In this document: piece by piece, positions 1 to 12,778 of the stretch
Layout of the letters: the number at the start of each line of letters is the position of its first letter
How positions within the stretch are numbered: position 1 is the stretch's first letter
NCBI GenBank assembly: GCA_013397795.1
Contig: VZTJ01005695.1
Location: 1 to 64,000 of the forward strand
Direction of reading: 5' to 3'
Length of the DNA stretch: 64,000 bases
Source: Orthonyx spaldingii
Taxonomy: Eukaryota; Chordata; Aves; Passeriformes; Orthonychidae
The notes under the pieces: generated by a model
What the model saw: the letters and a program-made list of their open reading frames with translations, nothing else
Databases searched by the model: none
What the model was told of the DNA's origin: nothing
Made by a program: the position numbers and the translations under genes

Positions 1-908
1 GAAGCCACCCCTGTGGCCCCCAGCACCAAACCCAGGCCATGTAAACCCAGCACTCTGGGTTAGGTTTTGCCCCTTGGAAGCCCGTCGTGGTTGGGTGTGT
101 CAGGTTCCCTTTGGGTCCCAGCACAACCCCCTCTCCCTGCTCCGTTACCTCCCAGGTTTCCACTGCGCTCTGCCCACAGAACGTGTTCCAGGGCCTGGAG
201 TGTCACTGGGATAAAACGAATGGAGCTGCTGTTATTTTGGCTCCCCTTTCGCCCACTCTCTGAAGTCTGAGTATGATTTCAGCTCCTCTTTGGTCAGGCA
301 GTGCCTCACCTCCATTTGATAGAGGCCTCTCCTGTTTCGCTTGCACTTCCTCCCTCAGTGCTTTCATATATTCCAGAATGGACACTCTCAGGTCCTCACA
401 GTGCAAGCACATTAAATCCTTTGATCTTTGGGGTTTTTTTTTCCTTTTCAGTACTTTGTTCCCATTAGACAGCGTGGTTTTGCCTTAGACTCTTCACTTT
501 TCCCCTTACTGAAAGGCAAATAAAAAATTAATTCTAAAATAAATTTTAAAAAAAATTAAATCCACTCCTATAGCATCTTAATGTCTTGTCCTTTTTTAAT
601 ATTCTATTTCAAGGACTGAAGGCTCTTCTCCCTATGTAGAAAACATATGATTTAGGGCCATTTTCAAATTATTCTTACAGTTTTATCTCTAAAATGTAGC
701 TTTCTCATACTGCTTATTTTCCTTCTAATGTGTAGCTAATATCTCTTTAGGGCTGATTATGGCCCATTTAGGGCTGGAAGCCTCCTGAAGAAATTTTTCC
801 TCTTCTTTATAAGAAGGTTTTAGAGGATTTTGAATTTCTGAGTTCATTTATATCCTGAGGTTTCAAGTTCCTTTTGGATGCTAGTGTTCCTAATTTGTCA
901 GAGGTTTT
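1..908. other. Single-copy non-coding DNA, no gene seen
   Basis: No repeat family, RNA gene or coding exon is recognisable. The first 300 bases are GC-rich and the rest becomes T-rich. The open frames here are short and lack splice or homology support. Confidence 0.5.
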
Positions 909-977
909 GTTGTGGTTTGGGGTTTGTTTGGTTGTTTGGGTTTTTTTTTTGTTTGTTTGTTTGTTGGGGTTTTTTTT
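909..977. repeat. T/G-rich low-complexity tract
   Basis: A run built only of T and G in irregular GTTT, GGTTT and T(9-10) units. It is simple low-complexity DNA and probably length-variable. The single open frame across it is an artefact of composition (long F/V/G runs). Confidence 0.8.
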
Positions 978-1375
978 AGATTGAAAATCTTTGGTTATAG
1001 TCAGGTTTTATTTATTTTTTTTAACTTGGAAGTGGAACCACTTCATGATCTTATTAGTTACTATCCATATTGGCTGAAAACATTAATAACCAAAAATTTA
1101 CTTCATTATTATTGGCTCAATATATATTTCACTGCATGCATGCACTGAGTGTGTTGTTGTAGTGGGTATCTAGATTGTGAAATGCCTGTTTTGTTGTGTC
1201 AAAACCTGGGGGGCCCCACCACTGACCCAGGAAATAACCAGATCCTGCTGCTGCCATGGACCTGTTTTTCCAGCAAAAACCAGGAAAGCTCCTGCCTTGC
1301 CCAGCAGTGCCAGAGCCTGGTGCCAGCGTGGTTCTGTCTGTTTGCACATTTCTGACTTCACAGGTAACGAGGGAG

Positions 1376-1810
1376 AAGGGCCAGGGCAGGGAACGGAGCT
1401 GGGAAGGGGCTGGAGCCCCAGGAGCGGCTGAGGGAGCTGGGAAAGGGGCTCAGCCTGGAGAAAAGGAGGCTCAGGGGCCCTTGTGGCTCTGCACAACTCC
1501 CTGACAGGAGGGGGCAGCCGGGGGGGTCGGGCTCTGCTCCCAGGGCACAGGGACAGGACAAGGGGAAACGGCCTCAGGCTGGGCCAGGGGAGGCTCAGGT
1601 TGGACACCAGCAGCAATTTCTGCATGGAAAGGGTGCTCAGGCCTTGGCAGGGGCTGCCCAGGGAGGTTTGGAGTCCCCATCCCTGGAGGTGTCCCAGGAA
1701 GGCCTGGACGTGGCACTCAGAGCTCTGGGCTGGGGACAAGGTGGGCACAGCTGGGACTCGGTGATCCTGGAGGGATTTTCCAGCCGCAGGGATTCTGGGA
1801 TTCTGAAATG
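1376..1810 (+). mobile_element. CR1 LINE, 3' fragment (end of ORF2 plus 3' UTR)
   Basis: This is a 5'-truncated CR1 non-LTR retrotransposon in sense orientation. The translated pieces match the C-terminus of the CR1 ORF2 reverse transcriptase as I know it: DRTRGNGLRLGQGRLRLD, then an LPREV-like segment near 1,660. It is broken by frameshifts. The 3' end carries the family's terminal direct repeat (GGGATTCTGGGATTCTG). A near-identical segment recurs at 58.97-59.2 kb. It is dead: no full ORF2, no 5' end. CR1 subfamily is not assigned. Confidence 0.93.
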
Positions 1811-4800
1811 TTACCCCTCACCACCACCTGTATTTGTACTCTTTCCCCCTGTCCTTACATCCCCACCATGACAGCCATTATTTTCCTGTTCCCTTTTTTC
1901 ACAGCCTATCTATTGCCTCGAGTTCTCTGTTCTGTTCTTGCAGTGCCCTGTGTTGCTTTACAAAAAGTATATATTTCTCCAGCCTTTTCCAATGCATTAA
2001 ATAAATTGAGTCTAGACCCCAGAGTAATCTCATTGTCCATCTCCCTTTTACTTTCATATCTATTAATGTCTTCTCTCTCTTTTCCCTTTTCCTTTGCTGT
2101 TCATATTCTGCATATTCTTGCATTATGTGGATTTTTTCTTTCTTGAAAAAGAATCTTAAAGAAATCACCCACATAATTTATGGATTAATGCCCTGCTTTT
2201 CCACTCTGCCTGCTTGGATTCCAGGGGGATGAGAGACTGGCTGTTGTGCAGAGCCTGCTAGCCAAGGTCCTCTTCCCTTCCTGGGCATCTGGGAAGGTTT
2301 CTTGCAGGAACATCTCAGAGCTGTCTGCTGATCTGTGATAGCTTGAAACCAGCTTGTCCCTCTCAAGGGACTGCAACAGTTTTCCTGAAAATCATCTGAG
2401 TCTGTTTTCAGTCCATGAGATCAGTCCATGGATCATCCCTTCAATTTTCCTTGGACAAAATGTGTTTCTAATTCTTGAATGACCTGGTGTCTTCCATGGT
2501 CTTTCATAGCTGGTGTGTTTTGCCTTGAGCTGCAGGTGAACCCCTCTGATCCTTTCTTCTGAGAGCCCCATCAGGCAGCGTCTCACACAGGAAAATGTGT
2601 GCCCCTGCCTTCACTCTCAGAAAAACACAGCTTGATGGGACAGCATTCAAAAAGCTACTTAATACTAGTCTGTGTATTTATGTGAAGCAGTTGTATCTAC
2701 ATTTATTTGTATTGCCCAGTAAAATGTGAGACCGTCAAAGGAATGAGAAGGCATCAAACACTTTAAAAAGTGGGTTTTTTATCCCCTCTGGTAACAACTT
2801 GTAGCTATTTTTCAGCTATTCCTAAGTGCTGAGGTTTTTTACAGCTAGGTCCTAAAGCAGGATTTCACAAGAGAAGTGTTTCTGTCCACTCTGGCTTTGC
2901 TTGTTACTAGGTTATGCCACTTCAGATAGGATTCAGCAAAATATTTAATGTTCTACCCTTAAATCTGCTGCATGTGCTCAAATTCTTTGTGGCATTGAGT
3001 GCCTGAGGGAGAGTTCCTACTCTTAGCCCAGGCCCAAAGCTTTTTCTTGTGGGGAATATTTCCACTCTGGAGGACATTGTGGCTTCAGAAATGAGTTTGG
3101 AAGACTCAAGCAGCCATGCAAAATCCCTTGGTGGTTCCCTTTTACCTCAGGCTCAGCATCAGGTACCATAAACCTGACATCTTGGCACACACAGATTTTC
3201 CAGAACCTGAAGAACAGAAATGTCTCTCTGCCACTTCGTAAGAGATTGCTCCCGTAAAGTGAATAAGAAGAGGACCTGATCCCCCAGGTTCCAGTGGGAT
3301 TGCTGTGCACCCTGAAGGTTTGAGGAGGGAGGTGAAGCTGATCAGAGGTAAGGGCAGCTTCCAGAAAAGGAGCCAGCCAAAGCAGGACTCTGCAGTGCTG
3401 GAAGGTGACTCTCCTCCTTCACATCTTCTCCACTCCTTGCCAGCTTTCCATCTTTAGCTGTTCAAAGTGTAGACTCACATTCGAGTCTGTGGAGCTGTAG
3501 CCAACATAGAACACCAAAAATGTTCACATTTGTGGGGGAAAATTCAAATGAAGATTGACTTAAAGAACTAATTTGAGTACAGGGAAGCTTCGGTGATGTA
3601 ATTTCCTCTGATGACGGTAGCTGAGGTGCTCTCCTCACTGAGCCCTGTGCCTGCAGGACACGGCACAAGGCAGAGATGCAGCTGCAGGTGAAGTGCTCAC
3701 AGTGCAGGGATGAACCTGCAGGCAGCGGTGCTGTTCCCTCTGCTCTGTCCCATTCTCTGCACTGTCCCCATGCCACACTGCCCCTCTCCCTGTGATCATG
3801 CTGCCCCCACTTTGAGGGCACAGAGGAGCCCCACAACTCAGCTGGAGAGCCCCTGCAAGGATTTGGCACGTAAGGACTGATATCTGTGCTGCATCTTGCT
3901 TTCCCCACCGAGATCTCACTGTGTTATTTCATCTACAGTTCCTTTTAGGGCACCACCAGTGCTCTGCAGGGTGGTTTCTCACACTCCCCCCATTCCTGCA
4001 GGCTCACATCCCTTCCAGGGGTGTAGTAAGCAGCATGACAAATGTGTCACATGTTGGCTCTTTCATCTTCTCTGCAGGAGGAGGAGTGTCTGCAAGGGAG
4101 TCATTTATTTGGGATTTATCTGGAGCTGTAGCTACACGTGTCTGCCCAGAGAGAGACAGGCCCACGTGTGGCTTGCTAAGTGTTTGCTAAAGGACATGGA
4201 ATCAACTAACTCACCTCCTGTTTAGGTTGGGAAGTGATGGTTGGTGTGCTCTGCACTTTCTGTGTGAGCTTTTTCTGTAGTGTGGTGTTACTTCACAAGA
4301 AGGTTACGGCAAAAATGATCAAAAGTGAAACAAAAATCTTTCTGCCCTGCCTGCCCCATGAGAGACGGTAGCCAGGCTCACTGCTTTAACCTCTCAACAA
4401 TTCTGTATTTTATTTTGTTGGCCGTTTCATCACTTTTTCATCAGTTGTGAGAATATAGAAGGAAGAATAAGAAGGACCATTTGGTAAAATTACAGAACAT
4501 TGAAAATGTCAAAGGAATATTGTTTACTCTTATCTTTGAGAGAACATACAGGGCTATAAAACTGCATTGCCTCGTTGTTGTGACACAGACTGCAAGAAGG
4601 ACAGAAAGGCTGGCATAAATCCAGTCTTTGACAAGGACTGCAAGAGTGGGAAATAGTACAATTGAATCCACTGGTGTGGATTTTGTGCTTTTTGATTGTA
4701 GTCAGTTGTTAACACCCGTGAACATTTAGATGACTTTCAGTTTCCTTCAAGTGACCAAACAATTGTTTTGTGACTGTTTAGAGACAAGCCACAAGGGAGA

Positions 4801-5458
4801 CAGTGCAATGTTTTATTTATTTCACTCGAGTCAAGGGTCCAATGAACTCATTGAGACTGCAGGACGCCTGAACTTGTCCAGGTCAGTTATTTACTCTGAG
4901 CTCATAGAAGGAGCGTTTCCCATCCCTCATTTCCTACACCAGCTGAAGCAGTGTGATTATTTCAAGAGCCATCAAGCTCAGGCTATCTATTTTTATGGCC
5001 TCCCAACAGCCATCCCTGGATTCTTTTCCTGCCATGCCAGCAGAGCCTTTGGTTATTGTTAGGGATGAGCTTTAGCCTGCAGAATTTGAAATGGAAGCCC
5101 AGCTGGGAGGGTGTTTGTGGAAGTGTTGCTTTCTGTTCCCTGCCCAAGGAAACTGCTCTTGGTGGGTGTGGGGAATACGGCACTTTTGCTCTTAGTGAGG
5201 CTGTTCTTAACTGTGGGTAATATCTTCCTTTCTCCATCGGACTGAACTGATTTAAATGTGTTCTTTTCAGGAGCTGTTTGGATTTCTGCTGTTTCTGATG
5301 AATGCAAACAGGCACCTCGGAAGGGGCATGGCAGCAGTCTGGCAATCAATCCCTGTGATTACACAGGAATCTGAACAAGGAGGTGCTTATCTTTCCTTTG
5401 CTAAACTGAGATGAGATGAACACAAAGGGGGTGATTCATGTCCTACTTCTTTGTAGGG
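1811..5458. other. Single-copy non-coding DNA, no gene seen
   Basis: About 3.6 kb without a recognisable repeat or exon. Open frames of up to about 150 codons (for example 3,462-3,908 on the minus strand) are within chance expectation. A donor-like site (AG/GTAAGG) near 3,347 has an acceptor upstream at about 3,200, but all three frames between them contain stops. Confidence 0.45.
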
Positions 5459-5553
5459 ACTTGAGCAACTTGGTCTAGTGGGAGGTGTCCCTGCCCATGG
5501 CCAGGGGTGGGTGTTGAGGTCCCTTCCAACCCGAACCAGCCTGGGATTCTGTG
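5459..5553 (+). mobile_element. CR1 LINE, short 3'-terminal fragment
   Basis: About 95 bp matching the last part of the CR1 3' UTR in sense orientation: the 'ggaggtgtccctgccc' block, then 'cccttccaaccc' and the terminal 'gattctgtgat'. It is severely 5'-truncated. Its 3' end faces the 3' end of the CR1 copy at 5,652, about 100 bp away. Confidence 0.88.
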
Positions 5554-5651
5554 ATGAGTCCTGCTTGCTGTAAATTCCAAATTCAGTTTGGACTAAATCA
5601 GCTTTGTCTGGTACTTATAAGAACAAATTTCAGGACTCCCCTTCTTAGCAA

Positions 5652-5993
5652 ATCACAGAATCACAGAAAGGTTTGTGTTGGAAGGGACTCTAAAGCCCAT
5701 CCAGTGCCACCCCTGCCATGGGCAGGGACACCTCCCACTGTCCCAGGCTGCTCCAAGCCCCAGTGTCCAACCTGGCCTTGGGCACTGCCAGGGATCCAGG
5801 GGCAGCCACAGCTTCTCTGGGCACCCTGTGCCAGGGCCTGCCCACCCTCCCAGGGAACAATTCCTGCCCAATATCCCATCCATCCCAGCCCTCTGGCACT
5901 GGGAAGCCATTCCCCCTTGTCCCATCCCTGCAGTTCCTGATGAAAAGTCCCTCTCTGGCTTCCCTGGCGGTGCCCTCAGATACTGAAATCTCC
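5652..5993 (-). mobile_element. CR1 LINE 3' fragment, antisense
   Basis: This minus-strand CR1 copy starts at its 3' terminus (tandem 'aatcacag' repeats). It continues through the conserved 'catgggcagggacacctcccac' region and the 'ccaggggcagccacagcttctc' region, and is lost near 5,993. The same blocks recur at 12.8, 23.7, 27.0, 32.5, 38.7 and 43.3 kb. It is a 5'-truncated dead copy. Confidence 0.94.
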
Positions 5994-8295
5994 TTGACTG
6001 TAATGAGAAAAATACCTGGTTATTGTAATGCTTCATCTGTGAATCTGAACTCTCTAAAATTGTGGGCTGATATATAAGAAGTCTGCAGAATTTGTTATTC
6101 AGTAGTGGAAGCAGCACAACGGGAGCCAGAACTCTGAATCTTATATGAAGATTTGTTTTAAAAATACCAAAGTAAGTAAGGATTTTTAATTCAGGCATTT
6201 TCAGAACCCAGATAAAGTAGCTATCAGATACAGACTGCAGGGTTTAGGAATGAGCTAATCACCTCTCTCCTCATCTTTCTGAATTGGTGGAGCTGATATA
6301 TTATCTGGCATATTAAATTTAATTTTTCAGTGGCTTTTTGGAACTAGAATTATTGAATTAGGAGTAGCTTTTTTCCCTGCTGCTTTGTTTTCTTAATCTT
6401 CTTCTAATTCTCAGTCAGTCTGAAACGATATTTACATATCTAAAATTATGTAATTCATAAAGCAAACCAAGCTTTTAATTAAGCTAAAATAAAGTTGTTT
6501 TAGAAGGAGGAGTGAAACATTCTGAATTCTTATTTAAATCTTTTCTTTCAGATTTTTATAAATGGTAAATATTATCCATTTGATCAGTACATACAGATAT
6601 CAGAAAATTGAAAAATCTTTTAAAACAACCATACATATCTTTAGAATAATTCAGTTATTTGCCTTAGAAATGAAAATATAATAGCTGACAACATAATAAA
6701 AAGGATTATAACATCTGTTAGCTGTATATAATTATATTAAAAACATCAGTCTGTACTTGATTCAACAATTTTCAAGAGCTTGTTAACCTTTCAAATTAGA
6801 TTTGTACTATCAATTATACTTAACCAGGAACTTTTTATCCATGGCTTTTATATTTCCTTAATTAGTTCCATAACTCATTTTAGGCATTTTTCTAATAACC
6901 TCACACAGTTATACAGCCACAGCAGGATTTTCAGGGATGTCTGGTTCCATCTCCCCCCTTTTCTTGCCCCACTGCCACACTGCAACTGGGTGATGATGAA
7001 TGTTCCCAACTCCACCTCCGCTCTCACTTGAAATATTCCGATGAAATTCGTCAAGGGCCAGGCTTTGTGTCTGAGAGCAGGGGTGTGAATGGGCTCTGCA
7101 GGTCCCCGCTTCAGGCTGCCATCCCGACAGAATGGACTGCAGGTATTCCATCATTATCTCCTGGATTATCCCTGCCGATTTTGAAAAAGGTGTGAGAAAG
7201 TCTTTTTGCCTCTGAAACTTTCAGAGAATTCTCTGCAGCCGCTTTGTTCTTGCCCTGACCCCTCTGAGGACAGAGTTAAGCACACAGTGTGTGTAAGGAC
7301 AGCCCCTGCACGCCCTGACCATGGGGTGATGCTCCAGCCTGCTCAGCAGCACAGCAGGATTCATTTTCACCCCAAGGAAAGCATTGTTCTTAAGGACAGC
7401 TCTCCATAAAGTTTAGCACTTCAGCAGTGAGGTAGAAGCTCCTCTGAAGACATTGTAATGATTTGGAAAAGCAGAAAGAAGGGACAGCATTAGAAAATGT
7501 TTTAAAAATCAAAATGTCTGTCTTACAGAATAGAGAACATAATTAAGACATCATTCATCTGGATCCAAATACTTAGGTAATAATTTTTTTTCATATTAGG
7601 AACATTCTTATCGCTTTTCAGCCTACTGGTTCCTCACACTTTAACTTCTAATTGTGATAGTCTGCATTATTGTTTCAAAAATGCATGTTAGAACAGACAC
7701 ATTCTATGTTGGAGTGGTGCACTGCAACCAGATATCATCATTTTTCACAGACACACCCATCGAATTCACATTAACAGCACCGAGGCAGTGATATCATTTG
7801 TCACAGCTGAACCTTTCTCTGGAGTTCAGAGCTGTAGGATGGGGAAGGACAAAGAAGACAACTGCTTCAAATAGTCTTGACAGCTGCTTTTCCAGCCTGT
7901 CATTAAAGCTTTTCCCATGGACCATATGCTGAAGTCCAGCTTGAACCTTGTTTCAATCCATGACCTTTTGTTTTATCAGCTATAACGAGGGAGAACAGAT
8001 TATTTCTGTCTTCTTTATGGTGACCTCCCATTGATGCCAAAAGGATTTTTTGCTATTACCTTTTACACAGTTCTGTGTATCCACAAGTATTAGCATGCAT
8101 ACTTGTACTTCTTTAAGTCTGATAACCCAGCATAGTTCCAAGGTTTTGTAGAGTTAGGAGACCAAACATCCTACTGTCTTGAGGAGCCATGGCTCCTGCA
8201 GTGGAATGTGTTCTGTAAACTAGAAATTAGCTCATGCAAGCCCCTTGTTGGGCCACTTTGGTAGCTGTGCTGATGTATGAGGTCTGTGCAATGCA
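5994..8295. other. Single-copy non-coding DNA, very AT-rich near 6.3-6.8 kb
   Basis: No repeat family is recognised. The stretch from about 6,290 to 6,760 is strongly AT-rich. One exon-like segment on the minus strand (7,028-7,171) is listed separately. Nothing else is supportable. Confidence 0.4.
7028..7171 (-). other. Exon-like segment, unidentified (weak)
   Basis: On the minus strand a pyrimidine-rich tract ends in a CAG acceptor at 7,172. It is followed by 144 bp open in one frame (2 nt + 47 codons + 1 nt) and a GTGAGAG donor. The frame includes IIQEIMMEYLQSILSG. I recognise no family. Such combinations arise by chance in a window this size, so this is only a candidate. Confidence 0.15.
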
Positions 8296-8396
8296 CACCG
8301 ATCGACGGCGGGGGTGCGCGCATGGTGGGCACCGCGACGCCTTCCACCTCGGCGAAGGGGTGCCTCGGACGGGATCCCTGTTAAATACCGAGGTAA
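8296..8396. other. Short CpG-dense patch
   Basis: About 14 CpG dinucleotides lie in roughly 100 bp, while the flanks are CpG-poor and AT-rich. The patch is open in a plus frame (HTDRRRGCAHGGHRDAF...) that runs up to a GTAATT donor-like site at 8,392. It is also open in a minus frame. It could be a small exon, an unmethylated regulatory element or a piece of an unrecognised GC-rich repeat. It matches no RNA gene I know. Confidence 0.5.
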
Positions 8397-11300
8397 TTAA
8401 CCCCCAACCCTTCTACCGTGTCTGGTTTTTCATTCCCAAGACCAGAAAAAGGCATCACCATCTATTTGGAAATCATGTTGCTGCTCTGCAGGCTTAGGCT
8501 CCCATTCCCTCCCACCTTTTTGATCTGTCACGTTTTCTGTGCTTTGCTTCCTCTCTTTCTCCAAGGATGGTGCAGAGGTCTCCATGGTGAGAGAGTGGCC
8601 CAGAACAGACTGGATGTGTTTAGCAGCCCGTGCCCTTGTTCCAGGACTCATCTGCATTTTCTGGGATTTTCTTCTCCAGTGTTGCACTGCTGAGTCTTGT
8701 TCACTTTGTGCCCCACAGGAACTCCCCAGAGCCTGCACCCTGACTGGTTATTCCTCAGGTGAAGTCAGGAGCTGCTGCCTGCCCACAAAGCTTTAGAATT
8801 CTCCTTTCATGCAGTCTGGCTGCTGAAAGCTGTCCTGCACGGAATTAACATCCAAGTGTGGAAAGGTGCTGAGTGTGGACTGGATCCTGCAGAACTCTGC
8901 CAGAGTCCTCCCCACTTTGGTACTGAGATGTTGATAATGAGCTCCTGTCTGCAGATTTTTGTGCAGGTTTCCATTTTTAAAGAGGTTTTGCTTCTGTGTG
9001 TGCTGTTTTCATTCTCCCGGCCTTCCTTTCCTCTCCTGGGAGTTCTCTAGGAAGACTGGGTTAGTCTAGCCAGCCCTGCAAGAGTGTAGGAAAAAGCTTA
9101 TCAAACCAAGGATGCTGTAACCCAATTTTCCTCTCAGAGCCTCTAAGCTTATCTTCATGGTCCTGGTTTTTATTGTGCCCAGCTATCTCTAATACTTGAC
9201 AATTCTAACAAAATAATAAAAAAAATTTTTTTTAAAGATTTTAAACACTCAAAACTATGGAGAGAGTGTCAATTTTGTGCAGTGGACAGAGATCCCAGTG
9301 TCCTGCAGAGGGAGGAGCTTTCAGCAGGTCAGGCTAGCTGGGAGCAAGCCATGGAGTGCTGTTCCTAACATTCCTGGTATTTTCCATTCTCCTCTTGCCC
9401 ACCTGTTAAAGCAGGCAAATGTTGGGGAAGCCATCCCTGCTGCATCCTCCTGCATCCTGAACTGCCTGGACAGCTCTCACTTGGTGGCTGCACAGTGAAA
9501 TGAAATCTAGCAGAATATGCTCAAAGGAAGAGACACATGAAATATTCCCAAAGACCCTTGAAAGGTCTACAGTGAAGTGAGGGGGAAAATCCCCCCCCCA
9601 AATTCCCCTTTCCAATGGATGCTTCCCCTCCCTCTAGTCTGGTATTTCTCACACTGTATTGCTTTCTTTTTCTCAAAAACTAATTAAGTGCTTGAAGACG
9701 GAATTTGTGGATGTGAAAAATCAGCAAAATTTTCAAATGCTGTTATCCTGAGGCCAGGGGGAGCTCTGCACAAAAGTGAAAGGCTACAGTATGAAAACCA
9801 TGGATTTTACAGATGTATTGTTTCAGTGCAAATAGATTATATTTTAAATAAAAAATAATGCTCCAACTTCTAGCAGCCCTAGAAATTCCACCATATTTTA
9901 CTATTATAGAAATTAATTGGGTTTTGCTGCATATTTAATGAAGTATTTTAGAGCACTTAGTGAACACAGTCAGTCCCTGAAATTTGTCTGTCTTAACTTT
10001 GCTCTTCATTTTTTTCCTGCATGCCTTCTTCCTGTCATTGATACGATTTTACACCAATGCTACTTCCACAGGTATTATACATAACTGTACTTAAAATAAT
10101 TTAAATATGACGTGTACTGAGCACAAAGACTTTTAAGCACAATGGGAAAATATTTTAAAAAAGAGTCATTTTTATTAACTTAATATTTGTTGATCTGTAA
10201 GAAAGCTGATGTTTCTGATCTAGATCTCTGCTTCTGAAATAAAGAACTAAGGCACAGGTTCTGGAAGCTGATACATTCACACATTCCTCAAAAAGGAACT
10301 GAGCATCCAGATTTATTTCCTATACTTAATGTTGTTAGCAAATGAGATGTAGACCTTACAGGAGTTAAATCCAGGGCTGGGTTATTCATAGAGCTATTTA
10401 AGTGGCATCAAAATACAGATGGATTTTGATTTTTGGCAGTTAAATTATTAGATAACTTTTATTCTAGTAAAAACAGTCTGAAAAGCCCATATGTGTGTGA
10501 GAATGCTGGATGTAAATTACATGGAATTTTTGAGATTGGATGTTTGTAGAGCAGTGTAAGTTCTTCCAGAACACCCTGTAGGAGTAACAACTTGTGATTC
10601 TTGCATCTCACCTTCTGGCTTGTGTTACATCTGAAATACAGGAAAAGAATTCAGAAAATTTCAGCTGAAATACAGGAAATTTCAAATAGCTACAGAGTGT
10701 TCTGGGCTGCTTGTGACCTCATGGCTGGGATTGCCCTTTGGATCTGATGTCCTGCATCCGTTTCCTTCTGAAAATCTTAGTGCCAGATCTTAATGGAATT
10801 TACAGAGTGAAAGTTCTGAGCCCTCAGGGGTTGGAATGAACGATCCCATTCCAGGACAGAGCCCCTGCTCTCAGGGTGTGGCCTTGGAGGAGCAGCTGAT
10901 TCCTTCCCAGGGGCTCTGGATGAGCAGGGCAAGGTTGGAAACTCAACAAGAACTTCCCTGATGGTCCCCCTGGAGCTCCTTCCCTGGAGAAAGGGGTCTG
11001 AGCTCATGTTTGCTCCGTGCCCTTCAGGTGACACCCTGCTGCCTCTGGACATAAAGAGGGACAAATTAGATGAGTAATAAACCGAGCTAATAATAAACAG
11101 TAAAAATGGGGTGTAAAGGACAGAGTAGAATATTATTCAAAGTGGGTATCTCACCCTGTTTCCCTGAGTAACTGCACAAATAAACTGTTATTCATTTTGA
11201 AGGTTAAGCTCTAATAATACCTTTAAAACACTCAAGTAAAGTTCAAATGCAATCTACTATTTATGATAAAGCGTTCCCAGTGTTGGAGGCAACTCTTCCC

Positions 11301-12778
11301 AAATTGATTATATTCCCTTTTGAGCAGAAGTAGGTTTCAAGTATCTAATTCAGGAGGAGCCATCCGTCTTCCTTTCTGTTAGTCAGACAGCTCGATATTC
11401 CAGTTCCTTCACAAAGTCTAACTTGGCAGTGGAATGGATATTTCTTTTTCTTCAGCAATACAGGCTCTTTTTGAGTTTTCCAAGCCTGCTTTGCATTTGT
11501 GTTCTTTGTGACAGGCATTCATTTTTGGAGCAAACTCGCACGTGCATCAGAAATGAGAAGAGAAAAATGCCAAACACCAAAAAGGGACATTTAAAGAAGT
11601 TTTAAGAATTACTGAAGAATTTTTTTTTTAAGATTCACAGATATTTTACAAGCAGTCTACAGCTAAAAAGCAATTACTGTAACCTGGAAACATACTGTGT
11701 TAATTCGTGTTATTTTAATTTATTGTTTGTGAGTTTTTTCTTTATCAGTGATAAACAGAATCAAGTCATGTCATGAATCTTGTTGGGAACACATCCAGCT
11801 ATTTTTGTTATAATTGCTAAGAAAGTGCTTTTTTTTGGAGTTTTAAGAAATGTCATTCTTTTCACGTGACTCTGGGATAATGACACTTCATGCTCCAGAA
11901 CAAGTCCAAGAGAAAAGTGAACTGGAGTTAACCAAGGAATTTCAAATCACAAAATCATCCAGCTTTATGACTGAATCTATTCCTGATGTCAGTCCTAACC
12001 CTGGTAGGACTTAGAGCTTGCCATGAACTTGGCAAGAGTTCATTGCTTTCTCTCCAAACCCAGCATCCAAGCAAGAAATGCTGTTTTCAGATTCCAAAGT
12101 GTTGTAACTTAATTTTTCACAGCTAAAATTGGACATCTCAGGTGGCATTTAAATTCTTTGCTGTCACTGGGTATGAACAAAATTCATCCTGACCAAAAAA
12201 CCAAACATGTAGCCTTTCTTTCAATGAACAATCCCCTTTATTGGTACATTTTCATTGGTAGAATTTGCCAAAAGATAAATGAACTTGTCAACATTAAGTT
12301 TCTCCTAATTGTTCCAGGATGCCCCAAGTCGTGCTGTGATCAGTCTTTTCCCAGAGAAGCTGAAGAGGTGACCTTTTAATTTTTGTTCAAGTACAGAATG
12401 CTAAACCAAAGTCATAAAACCTCTGTGCATTTCAGGTGTAAAATCACCCTGAGTCTGCTGCTCCCAAGGCTTGAAACATGGCTTGGTGACACGACCCAGC
12501 CAAGTGTGGCATCAAAGTAATGAAGTTGTAATTAAGGCAGAGGTGAAACTTCCACTTTGGATGTATATTTTGAATTGACGACGCCGTTCTTCCAAAAACT
12601 CCCTTCAGGCTGCGAATTTCTCGTGTTGTTCTGCCATTTCTAAGCATGAATAAAGGAACAATTTCTGGCTCATCAGGAATTTGTAATTGTATTTGATTGC
12701 AACCTCAATCATCATCCCAGCCCTGCTGGGGAGGAGACTCAAAAACCTGAGATAACCAGAAACCGAGACATAATTTGG
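8397..12778. other. Single-copy non-coding DNA, mostly AT-rich
   Basis: No recognised repeat or exon in about 4.4 kb. There is an A/T homopolymer patch at 9,212-9,242, and the stretch 9.8-11.3 kb is rich in AATAAA-type and TTTAAA words. Open frames are short. Confidence 0.45.

Noticed and set aside
3023..3350. Possible plus-strand exon between an acceptor near 3,200 and a GTAAGG donor near 3,347
   Set aside because: All three frames contain stop codons.
4209..4275. Minus-strand exon suggested by an AGGAG/GTGAGTT donor
   Set aside because: The donor is good and about 20 codons are open, but the only acceptors upstream lack a pyrimidine tract.
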